Below, piece after piece: positions 8,797-16,208 of a stretch of DNA of 64,000 bases; the first letter of the stretch is position 1, and every line of letters starts with the position of its first letter. This stretch comes from Halorhodospira halophila. GTDB taxonomy: Bacteria > Pseudomonadota > Gammaproteobacteria > Nitrococcales > Halorhodospiraceae. Made by a program: the position numbers and the translations under genes. Where the stretch lies: assembly GCF_016653405.1 (NCBI RefSeq), contig NZ_NHSN01000019.1, positions 1 through 64,000 on the forward strand, written 5' to 3'. The notes beneath the pieces are model-generated. The model was given only the letters and a program-made list of their open reading frames with translations, searched no databases and was not told the origin of the DNA.

Positions 8797-8971
8797 GGGG
8801 TGCGTCCTCATGCCGCGGTTGGCTTTTGGCATTGGACGCGTGCGGGTGCTGGTGCGGGTAGCGGGTCACAATCGTCTTCTTTTTTGACAGTTGATTCAGT
8901 GTCTTGAAGACGCTTTGTGGTGGACGCCGCCTCCACCAATCTCTAGATTCCCGATACCCCCGCTTCCCTGA

Positions 8972-8995
8972 ATGCCCGCACCGCGGGCATTTTTT
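8972..8995 (+). terminator. Rho-independent terminator
   Basis: Perfect 8-bp stem ATGCCCGC/GCGGGCAT with loop ACC at 8980-8982, followed immediately by TTTTT. The T-run follows the stem only in the plus direction. No plus-strand gene precedes it, so it may end a non-coding transcript or be the leftover terminator of a lost gene. Confidence 0.75.
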
Positions 8996-9141
8996 ATGCC
9001 GCAGTTGTCAGCACGCCTCGCCACATCGCCGCCCCCTGCGTATCGCCGCAGGGGCGCCCGGCGCGGCTGCCACACCCTCCCGGGCGGGCGCGTGGCAGCC
9101 GCCGGTGGCCGGGCTTACCCCCACGTGACGGCGACCCCGGA

Positions 9142-9462
9142 TCAGGAGGCTGGTGCGTAGACGGAGCACCAGCCTTCCGCCTTGACGAGCACCTCGTCAA
9201 AGTCCGGGTGGGTGCACCGCCCCCAACCATCCTCGACGGCCTCGCCCCAGAAGGCGCAGTTCTCGCAAAGCTGCCCTTCCTCGTAGCGCGGATGGCCCGA
9301 GGCGTCCGCGGCCTCGTTGACGTAGTCGTGGGCGTGGCCATCCTCGGCCCTCGGTTCCGCTCGGGCGCTGCGCTGATGCAGCAGGGTTGATAGCGGCAGC
9401 GCCGCCAGCGCCACGGCACTACCCTTGAGGAACGTGCGACGACTCTTGTCGATTCCACTCAT
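9142..9462 (-). CDS. hip: High-potential iron-sulfur protein (HiPIP), iso-2 type, Tat precursor
   Basis: 106 residues: a 35-residue twin-arginine signal (SRRTFLKG motif, hydrophobic stretch, cleavage after SARA) and a 71-residue mature protein starting EPRAED. Four cysteines at mature positions 31, 34, 48 and 64 (CENC...C...C) bind one [4Fe-4S] cluster. HiPIPs carry electrons from the cytochrome bc1 complex to the photosynthetic reaction centre in the periplasm of purple bacteria. The mature sequence agrees almost entirely with the acidic H. halophila iso-2 HiPIP as I remember it. Start: the ATG at 9462 has GAGGTGG just upstream. Longer in-frame starts would destroy the N-terminal Tat signal. 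Confidence 0.95.
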   Translation of the reverse strand: MSGIDKSRRTFLKGSAVALAALPLSTLLHQRSARAEPRAEDGHAHDYVNEAADASGHPRYEEGQLCENCAFWGEAVEDGWGRCTHPDFDEVLVKAEGWCSVYAPAS

Positions 9463-9768
9463 GCCAGCCACCTCATTATTTTCGGTATGGATCGGCGATT
9501 CCACCCTACGCCTCTTAACGGCGCGATCCAACCCGAAACCAACGGGGCAGATGCCAGCGCTTATCCGATTTTGACTCATCGGGTTTACACGGAAAAGGTA
9601 GGGATGCCATCCGAAGAAGAGCGACGAATTGATTCCTGAAAAGGATCTGGTATCTTGTTTACAGGCTTGAATCGCTCTCAACGAAACGACGCCTCAGGAC
9701 TCAAGCACCCGGTCAAGGGACGGACCCGAAAAGCCCCCGGGCACTCATTTGTAAGGAGCCGATACCCG
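9463..9768. other. Divergent intergenic region between HiPIP and H-NS-like genes
   Basis: 306 bp with noticeably lower GC than its surroundings. It contains the plus-strand promoter described separately and the minus-strand ribosome binding site of the HiPIP gene. No gene is seen in it. Confidence 0.6.
9629..9656 (+). promoter_or_regulatory. Sigma-70 type promoter for the H-NS-family gene
   Basis: TTGATT at 9629-9634 and TATCTT at 9651-9656 are separated by 16 bp, in an AT-rich stretch about 110 bases before the start codon. This would leave a long 5' untranslated region ending in AAGGAG at 9753-9758. Confidence 0.55.
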
Positions 9769-10116
9769 ATGACCAGCAAACAGCTTGAAGCCATCAACCT
9801 GGAGGGGTTCACGGACGAAGAACTCGACACCCTCGAAAAACGCATTGCCAGGGAACGCGAGCAGCGGGATCGCAACCGCGTTGTAGAGGCCGAAAAAGAG
9901 ATCCGCCTGGTAGCGGCGAAATACGGCGTCAAACTCGAAGAGGCGCTCGGCGACCTCAATGGGCACAACAAAAAACCTCGCCGCCGTGTCCCTGCCAAAT
10001 ACCGCCACCCGCGGGACCCGGCCAAGACCTGGTCCGGCCGTGGACGCACCCCGCGCTGGATCCAGGAGTGGGAACAGGACGGCGGCAGCCGCGAGGAGCT
10101 GCGCATCGCGCACTGA
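9769..10116 (+). CDS. H-NS family nucleoid-associated protein
   Basis: 115 residues. The ATG at 9769 has AAGGAG ten bases upstream. The N-terminal half is a charged helix suited to coiled-coil dimerisation (EELDTLEKRIAREREQRDRN). The C-terminal half carries the H-NS-type DNA-binding segment KYRHPRDPAKTWSGRGRTPRWIQEW, whose core W-S-G-R-G-R-x-P-x-W inserts in the AT minor groove. H-NS proteins silence horizontally acquired DNA and, in E. coli, the cas operon. Its location 1.6 kb from a CRISPR array is therefore suggestive, but no regulatory link can be read from the sequence. Confidence 0.9.
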   Translation: MTSKQLEAINLEGFTDEELDTLEKRIAREREQRDRNRVVEAEKEIRLVAAKYGVKLEEALGDLNGHNKKPRRRVPAKYRHPRDPAKTWSGRGRTPRWIQEWEQDGGSREELRIAH

Positions 10117-10233
10117 TCGCAGGCCAGCCCTAGGCCCGGCCCACGCCTGGCGCGCATGGCCGGGCTAGCCCGAGACCTCACCCCGGGCCAAACGGTGTTG
10201 GACAAACCGTGGCGGCCGGTCCACTATTCCCGC

Positions 10234-12225
10234 ATGGATGATACCCCCGACGACACCGGGCAGGCGCTGGAGCGCCTGACTCAACGGGTGGATGACGCCT
10301 GCGAGCGCCTGGCCCGGACCGCGAGCTTCGCCAAGTTCACTCACGCTGCGCAGGTTCTCGAGGCGACCCGCCGCCTGCTCACCCACCCCGACGGCGTCCC
10401 GGCGCTCTACCAGCGGATCGGGGCGCTGACCGAGGCCGGCGTCTTCGCCGGCAGCGACTGGGAACACCCCGAGCAACTCCAGCCAACCCTGGCCGCCAAC
10501 ACCCTGAAGCTCGCCCGGGACCAGACGCTGATCCTGGAGTGCCTTAGCGAACTGCGCCTGGTGGCCATCGCCGAGGGCACCGCCAGTCATCCAACGCTCG
10601 ACGCCGACACGGCCCGACGGTTCCTGGCACGGGTCCTGGCGCTGAATCTGCGGCTGATCTTCGGGCCGGTCGGCGAGTCCGAGCGGGTGCATCTGGGCCG
10701 CAATCTGCCCATGGTGCAGCGCCACCAGCGCTTCATCGCCGAGCAGGTCGGCTTCGGCGAGGTCATCGAGGAGCTGATCGGCGAGATCTGGCGCATCCTC
10801 GCCCAGCGGCCGGTGGTCGTCGGGCACGTCAAGGAGATGATCACCAGCGTGGCGGTGTACCTGGACAGCGATGAACCCGGGGTGCCAGCAGCCCGCGCCC
10901 GAGGCGCGGAGCGCCTGATCAGCGCGCTCTACGGGCCGACACGTGGCTGCCAGGAGGACCCGGGTCTGGCCGTCTACCAGGAGCGGCTGGCCAGCATGGA
11001 CGAGACCTCCCTGCGCAACGAGGCACTCGGCCTGGGGCGCGCCATGCACGACACCGGCCTGGTTTCACCCTACCACCCGGTCTTCCTGCACTTTGCGCTG
11101 GAGCAGTCGCCCGAACTCCTCCCCAGCGCGCTGGGCCTGAGCAGCACCGGGATCGATGCGCTCGGATGCTACCCGGAACTGGTGCACACGCTCATCCGCC
11201 GTGCCATCTGGTCCGAGACCGCGCAGGCGGTCTACGGCCTGGCGGGCCTGCTCGAGCGCGGCATCCTCTACAGCGGCCCAGTAGCGCCGGCCCTCTGGCG
11301 CCAGATCCATCTACCGCTCTGCGCCGCCGCCCGGCAGCGGCTGGTCGATCGCATCCCCGGCGCCTCGGCCGCGCCGGAGGCCTTCCTGCTCGCCGGGGCG
11401 ATCAGCGTCCTCGGCCAGCCGCGCGGCCTGGGTCAGGGCAACAGCCCCACGTGTCAATCGGCACGGGCGCTGTCCATGTGGTCGAGCAACGACCCCGACT
11501 ATCTGCTGCAGATTGTCGCCTGGGCCGCCCGCGACGACGATGTCGTGGCCCACTTCGAGGGCCAGGCCCTCTCCTCCGCGGAGCTGCTCGCCCGCTACCC
11601 GGAGGCGCCCCTGGAGGATATCGACCCGGTCTCGGCGGTGGCCGTACCTCACTTGGACGCCATCTACCACGAGATGGGGCGGCGCTGCGCCGGACGCGGC
11701 GAGGACCCCCACCGCTGGGTGAACCCCGAATTCCACGGCTGGTGGGTCGGGCGGGGGTTCTCGATCGCCGTCGATGTCGCCACCGGCGCCCTCCCCGATC
11801 TGCGCGGCTTTGCAAGCCGTTTCTACGGCTGCTACCACCCCGGCTACAACGGCAACAACCCGGTGATCCACCCCCAGCCCGCCGGGGTGGCGGTCACCGA
11901 CAGCAGCGGTGCCTTCGTCGGCTGGCACGCCATCACCATCGAGCGCGTCTCCACGGACCCGGACGGCGTGGTCCGCGTCTACTTCTTCAACCCGAACAAC
12001 GACAGCACCCAGGACTGGGGCAACGGGGTGATGGTCTCCACCGAGGGTAACGGCGAACGCCACGGGGAATCGTCCCTGCCCTTCGAGCAGTTCCTGTCCC
12101 GGCTCTACATCTTCCACTACGACCCGCGGGAGGAGGCCCTGGACCCGCCAGTGCCGGAAGAGGAGATCAGCGAGGTCATCGCGCTCGCACGCAACAGCTG
12201 GGCCGCCGGGCGAGCGATCCACTGA
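10234..12225 (+). CDS. Large protein of unknown function with a possible papain-like Cys-His-Asn triad
   Basis: 663 residues from the ATG at 10234. An upstream in-frame ATG at 10156 lies in a GC-rich inverted repeat and is less likely. No signal peptide or membrane span is evident. The N-terminal 400 residues are helical and unfamiliar. The C-terminal third contains GNSPTCQSARALSMW (Cys407), GWHAITIE (His565) and FFNPNN (Asn586). The order Cys, His, Asn with His inside a beta-strand and Asn about 20 residues later is that of papain-fold and C39-type peptidases or transglutaminases. I do not recognise the family, and the triad is an inference from motif order alone. Confidence 0.75.
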   Translation: MDDTPDDTGQALERLTQRVDDACERLARTASFAKFTHAAQVLEATRRLLTHPDGVPALYQRIGALTEAGVFAGSDWEHPEQLQPTLAANTLKLARDQTLILECLSELRLVAIAEGTASHPTLDADTARRFLARVLALNLRLIFGPVGESERVHLGRNLPMVQRHQRFIAEQVGFGEVIEELIGEIWRILAQRPVVVGHVKEMITSVAVYLDSDEPGVPAARARGAERLISALYGPTRGCQEDPGLAVYQERLASMDETSLRNEALGLGRAMHDTGLVSPYHPVFLHFALEQSPELLPSALGLSSTGIDALGCYPELVHTLIRRAIWSETAQAVYGLAGLLERGILYSGPVAPALWRQIHLPLCAAARQRLVDRIPGASAAPEAFLLAGAISVLGQPRGLGQGNSPTCQSARALSMWSSNDPDYLLQIVAWAARDDDVVAHFEGQALSSAELLARYPEAPLEDIDPVSAVAVPHLDAIYHEMGRRCAGRGEDPHRWVNPEFHGWWVGRGFSIAVDVATGALPDLRGFASRFYGCYHPGYNGNNPVIHPQPAGVAVTDSSGAFVGWHAITIERVSTDPDGVVRVYFFNPNNDSTQDWGNGVMVSTEGNGERHGESSLPFEQFLSRLYIFHYDPREEALDPPVPEEEISEVIALARNSWAAGRAIH

Positions 12226-12258
12226 CCCCGGAACCCGGCACCGTCGCCCACGAGCCGC

Positions 12259-12294
12259 CCGGGGCGCTCCCGCCCGAGCGGCGGGGCGCCCCGG
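12259..12294. terminator. GC-rich hairpin between convergent genes
   Basis: CCGGGGCGC (12259-12267) pairs with GCGCCCCGG (12286-12294). It lies between the ends of two convergent genes, so it may act as a bidirectional terminator. There is no T-run, so intrinsic termination is uncertain. Confidence 0.4.
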
Positions 12295-12306
12295 TCCGAT
12301 GCGACG

Positions 12307-13536
12307 TCAGACGTAGAAGTCCAGCTCCTCCTGGTGCTTGAGCAGATCCCGGAGCCGGTGGGGATTGTCCCCGAAGAAGTAGACCAACCCCCAGTGAGTC
12401 CCGAAGGCGGTGCGCTTGGTGACCACCTCCTGCTGTGGCGGCGTCAGCTCGTGGTACTCGAAGTACTCATGCTGCTCGGTCTCTTCCGGGATCTCCAGGC
12501 GGCTAACCACCCGACGGCGCGGATAGACGCCGAAGCAGCCCGCATAGCCCTTGGCATCCACCACCTCGCGGGGGAAGAAGTCGGTGATCTCCTCCTCCGT
12601 GGTCTTCGGATCGAAGGCCAGCACCATCCCCTGGTAGGCGTTGAACCCGTAAGCGCGCTCGAGCAGCTCGAAGACCTTGAACCCCGGCGGGCGGTAGGCC
12701 ACCTCGCCGAAGTACATCGTCCCATCGCTGGTCACGAAGTACTCCGGATGGATAAAGCCGAAGCGGATGTCGAAGGTCTTGATCAGCTTCTCGATCTCGC
12801 GGGTGATCAGATCCCGCCAGCTCTCCAGCTCCGGGGTGGCCGGAACAAAGACCGAGTAGCCGAGGGTGACGTACTCGGAGATGTTCAGGAAGCGGATCTT
12901 GCCGTCGTGGATCCAGGCCTCGACGGCGAACTCCCAGCCGTCCAGGTGGCTCTCCATGAGCACCGGGAACTCCTCCTCGGGGATCAGGTCGACCTCGTCC
13001 GGCGTGCGGATGACGCGGTGCCCGAGGCAACCCGCCTTGTCGAAGGCCTTGAGGTGGATCGGGTCGTTGGGGTCGCCGTCGAGCTTGAGCAAGGTCTGGT
13101 TCACGCGCTTGAGGAAGCGGATCACGTCGTCGCGATCGTGGGCCTCCTCGAAGATGCCGACGCGGATCCCGCCGAGCTGAGCACGGCGCTTCATCAGCGC
13201 CTTGTCCCGGAACAGCACCGCCTGACCGTGCAGCCGCGGGTCCCCCATGAGCACGGCGTTGATGGCACCGGCCCACTCGACGGTCTCCTCGAACAGCGGG
13301 ATGGCGACATCCACGCCTTCTTCATGCAGCCGTTCGGCGATCTCCATGGACCGGTCGTTGAGTCGCTCGAAATCCCAGGCGATGAAGGGGATCTCGTGCT
13401 CCCGGGCATACTCCTCGGCCCACTCCGGGGCGACAATGACGTAACGGCGGTCGAACCGGTCGAGGGCATCGATGCAGTTGATGCTCCAGCCCAGAATGGC
13501 GACGTAGCCCTTGGTCGGGTCCTTCTCAGTACTCAT
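12307..13536 (-). CDS. ATP-grasp domain protein, carboxylate-amine ligase type
   Basis: 409 residues. The N-terminal pre-ATP-grasp part starts GYVAILGWSINCIDALDRF. The ATP-grasp core includes a lysine-containing strand (IHLKAFDKAGCLG), EFPVLMESHLDGWEFAVEAW, and the metal-binding region FGFIHPEYFVTSDGTMYFGEVAYRPPG. These enzymes activate a carboxylate as acyl phosphate and join it to an amine or thiol. The substrate cannot be read from the sequence. It stands alone between the unknown 663-residue protein and a PAS gene. The ATG at 13536 has GGAG about ten bases upstream. Confidence 0.8.
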   Translation of the reverse strand: MSTEKDPTKGYVAILGWSINCIDALDRFDRRYVIVAPEWAEEYAREHEIPFIAWDFERLNDRSMEIAERLHEEGVDVAIPLFEETVEWAGAINAVLMGDPRLHGQAVLFRDKALMKRRAQLGGIRVGIFEEAHDRDDVIRFLKRVNQTLLKLDGDPNDPIHLKAFDKAGCLGHRVIRTPDEVDLIPEEEFPVLMESHLDGWEFAVEAWIHDGKIRFLNISEYVTLGYSVFVPATPELESWRDLITREIEKLIKTFDIRFGFIHPEYFVTSDGTMYFGEVAYRPPGFKVFELLERAYGFNAYQGMVLAFDPKTTEEEITDFFPREVVDAKGYAGCFGVYPRRRVVSRLEIPEETEQHEYFEYHELTPPQQEVVTKRTAFGTHWGLVYFFGDNPHRLRDLLKHQEELDFYV

Positions 13537-13732
13537 GCGGCGGGGTGCTCCGATGGCGGGTCATGATGGGTCGGCCCGCCTTGCGGAGCGGCCGGCAGAC
13601 GTCGTGCCTTCGTGGGACCGCCCGGGCGAGCTACCCCGCAGTCTATCTGCTCGGACGCGGCCGGAATAGCACCGCCGCGCCGTGCGCAGATGATTTTTGC
13701 AGCAATCGAGCAAGCCGGGGCTCGGCGGCCGC

Positions 13733-14431
13733 TCAGGGCGTCGGCTCGCCCTCCGCATCATCCACCGGCTTGACGCCCAGACGCCCCGCGAGGAGTTGCG
13801 GGGACGCCTCGACCAGATCGATCAGGGCCTCGCGATCCTCCTCAACCTGACGTTGCTCGGTCAAATCGATCAGAGCGAACAGGCCGTGGACGCCACCCCC
13901 TTCGGTGCACGCTACCTCCGTGACGCACTCCATACGCACAAGCCGGCGCAGGGGACACTGATCGCAATGAAGCCCCAGCTCGGTCGCCGCCCGCGCCGCC
14001 CCGCCCGCACTCTGCGCCGCTCGGCACCGCGCCCACTGCTCGAGCGCCGAAGGGGCCAGAAACTCGGCAAACGCCTGCCCCTCGAGTTCCGGTGCCGAGG
14101 CGGCTCCCAGCAGTTCCGCGGCCGGGGGGTTGGCATCACGGATCACTCCGTCCTCATCCAGCAACAGATAAGCCACCGGGGCGTGCTCGAAGAGATCGCG
14201 GTAGCCGGCACGGACCCGCGCCAGTTCGCCCCTGGTGCGGTGGAGCTCCTCGGCCTGGATATCGCGCTCAATCTGCAGCAGCAGCAACTCCTCACGCCAC
14301 GCCTCCGGGGTGGCCGGCAGCGTCCGATCGATGTCGACTGCTCCGGGGGTGGTCTCCATGCGCTTCCTAGCCCGCTCTCGCAACAGCCGGGCCGCTTCAT
14401 CCTGGCGCGACGGACTGGGGTCTTTGGTCAT
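13733..14431 (-). CDS. PAS domain sensor protein without an output domain
   Basis: 232 residues from the ATG at 14431, preceded by AGGA at 8 bases. An ATG three codons upstream is possible. A charged helical N-terminal region with a predicted coiled coil (LLLLQIERDIQAEELHRTR) leads into a PAS core starting YRDLFEHAPVAYLLLDEDG, with NPPAAELLG. A second part contains HCDQCPL and ends DLTEQRQVEED, a typical PAS-to-linker end. No kinase, GGDEF or HTH follows, so it may signal through partners or act as a dimeric sensor fragment. The ligand is unknown. Confidence 0.75.
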   Translation of the reverse strand: MTKDPSPSRQDEAARLLRERARKRMETTPGAVDIDRTLPATPEAWREELLLLQIERDIQAEELHRTRGELARVRAGYRDLFEHAPVAYLLLDEDGVIRDANPPAAELLGAASAPELEGQAFAEFLAPSALEQWARCRAAQSAGGAARAATELGLHCDQCPLRRLVRMECVTEVACTEGGGVHGLFALIDLTEQRQVEEDREALIDLVEASPQLLAGRLGVKPVDDAEGEPTP

Positions 14432-14458
14432 GGAGGGCATCCTGAGCGGGAGAGATCA

Positions 14459-14474
14459 GGCGCCGGCCGGCGCC
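14459..14474. other. 16-bp perfect palindrome
   Basis: GGCGCCGGCCGGCGCC is self-complementary and lies upstream of the PAS gene start and downstream of the ETF-QO stop. It may be a hairpin that separates the two genes. No T-run follows on either strand. Confidence 0.4.
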
Positions 14475-14558
14475 CGCGGATAACCTCAGCCTCAGGAGTA
14501 TAGAGGGCCCCGGCGCCATCCACACGGACTGTCGCGCACCCAGGACCCTCGCCCCGTG

Positions 14559-16196
14559 TCACATCCCCTGGTAGTTCGGTCCGTCCCCGCCCTGCGGGAC
14601 CACCCAGCGGATGTTCTGGGGCGGGTCCTTGATATCGCACGCCTTGCAGTGCAGGCAGTTGATGGCATCGATACGCAGTCGCGGCTGGCCGGCCGCATCC
14701 GTGTCGTAGTCGTAGACGGCCGCCGGACAGTAGCGGACCTCCGGCCCGGCGTAGACCGCCCAGTTGACGCGCAGCGCCAGCGCAGGGTCACGCAGCACCA
14801 GGTGGCAGGGCTGCCCCTCCTCGTGATGGGTACCGGAGAGGAACACCGAGGCGGTCCGATCGAAGGTCAGCCGCCCGTCGGGCCGGGGATACTCCTTGCG
14901 CCTCGACCGCGCGGCGGGCTGCAGGGCCTGGTGATCCGGCTCGTGCCCCAGCGTCCAAGGCGCCCGTCCCCGCAGGAGGTAGGTATCCAGGGCTGAATAA
15001 GCCAACCCGGGCAGCAGCCCCCAGCGGAATGCCGGACGGATATTGCGCACGGCGCGGAGCTCGTCGCTCACCCAGCTGTCGCCGACCCGGCGATCGAGAT
15101 CATCGGCCTGCACCCGATCCGCCTCCAGGGCGGCGCGCACCGCCTCGGCAGCGAGCATGCCAGACTTGATCGCGGTGTGGATGCCCTTGATGCGCGGTAC
15201 ATTGACGAACCCTGCCGCATCACCGGCCAGGACCCCACCGGGGAAGCTCAACCGCGGCAGACTCTGCCAGCCCCCCTCCGGTAACACCCGTGCCCCGTAA
15301 CCGATGCGCCGACCGCCTTCGAGCAGCGGCCGGATCGACGGGTGAGTCTTGAAGCGCTGGAACTCCCCGAAGGGCGACAGATAAGGGTTCTCGAAGTCCA
15401 ACCCCACCACCAGCCCGATCGCCACACGCCGATCGTCCAGGTGGTAGAGAAAACTGCCGCCGTAAGTGAACTGATCCAGGGGCCAGCCGATGGTGTGCGC
15501 GACCCGCCCCGGCACATGCCGCTCGGGGCTAACTTCCCAGATCTCTTTGAAACCGAGGCCGTAGGTCTGCGGCTGCGCATCCCGGCGCAAGTCGAAACGC
15601 CCGATCACCTGCTGGGTCAGTGACCCGTGCCCTCCCTCGGCAAACACCGTCTGCCGAGCGCGCACCTCCACGCCCGGCTCGAAACCCGGGCCCGGCGTAC
15701 CGTCCGGCTGGCGCCCCATATCCGGGGTGGCCACGCCGCAGACCGCACCTTGCGCGTCGTAGAGCACCTCGGCGGCCGGAAACCCGGGGTAGATCTCCAC
15801 CCCGGCCGCTTCGGCCTGGTCCGCCAGCCATTGCCCGAGCTCACCGAGGCTGCCGACGTAGCTCCCGCGGTTGTCCATCTGCGGTGGCGTGGGCAGTCTC
15901 AGCGCGTAACGTGGTGTCAGGCAGTGGAAGGTGTCCTCAGCGGCGCGCAGGCGCAGCGGCGCGCCGCGCTCCGCCCAGTCGGGCAGCAGCTCATCCAGGC
16001 CGCGCGGATCGATGGCGGCACCGGATAGGAGGTGCGCGCCAACCGCAGACCCCTTCTCCAGAACGCAGACCGAAGGCGCCGGGCCGTTACCGGTACCGCG
16101 GGCCAGCTCCAGGGCCGCCGCCAACCCGGCCGGACCGGCGCCCACGACAACAACATCGTAGGCCAGCGTCTCGCGCTCGAGTTCCTCCTGCTCCAA
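14559..16196 (-). CDS. Electron transfer flavoprotein-ubiquinone oxidoreductase
   Basis: 545 residues. It takes electrons from reduced ETF and passes them to the membrane quinone pool. The N-terminal FAD-binding motif is VVVVGAGPAGLAAALELA. The C-terminal ferredoxin-like part has CLHCKACDIKDP, part of the [4Fe-4S] cluster ligands, and ends in the usual WVVPQGGDGPNYQGM. The start is TTG at 16196 with GAGGAGGA six bases upstream; no closer ATG gives a complete dinucleotide fold. It is the last gene of etfB-etfA-acyl-CoA dehydrogenase-ETF-QO, 12 bp after the dehydrogenase. Confidence 0.95.
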   Translation of the reverse strand: MEQEELERETLAYDVVVVGAGPAGLAAALELARGTGNGPAPSVCVLEKGSAVGAHLLSGAAIDPRGLDELLPDWAERGAPLRLRAAEDTFHCLTPRYALRLPTPPQMDNRGSYVGSLGELGQWLADQAEAAGVEIYPGFPAAEVLYDAQGAVCGVATPDMGRQPDGTPGPGFEPGVEVRARQTVFAEGGHGSLTQQVIGRFDLRRDAQPQTYGLGFKEIWEVSPERHVPGRVAHTIGWPLDQFTYGGSFLYHLDDRRVAIGLVVGLDFENPYLSPFGEFQRFKTHPSIRPLLEGGRRIGYGARVLPEGGWQSLPRLSFPGGVLAGDAAGFVNVPRIKGIHTAIKSGMLAAEAVRAALEADRVQADDLDRRVGDSWVSDELRAVRNIRPAFRWGLLPGLAYSALDTYLLRGRAPWTLGHEPDHQALQPAARSRRKEYPRPDGRLTFDRTASVFLSGTHHEEGQPCHLVLRDPALALRVNWAVYAGPEVRYCPAAVYDYDTDAAGQPRLRIDAINCLHCKACDIKDPPQNIRWVVPQGGDGPNYQGM

Positions 16197-16208
16197 GCCG
16201 CTTCCTCC

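Noticed and set aside
8884-8889. TTGACA as a -35 box
   Set aside because: No acceptable -10 box lies 15-19 bp downstream (GAAGAC there), so a promoter is not supported.
8389-8907. 172-residue plus-strand open frame after the array
   Set aside because: Low-complexity composition, no ribosome binding site, and antisense to the better-supported 70-residue ORF.
10134-10165. Inverted repeat after the H-NS gene as an intrinsic terminator
   Set aside because: The 8-bp GCCCGGCC/GGCCGGGC stem has a long loop and no T-run. It is mentioned only as evidence against the 10156 start of the following gene.
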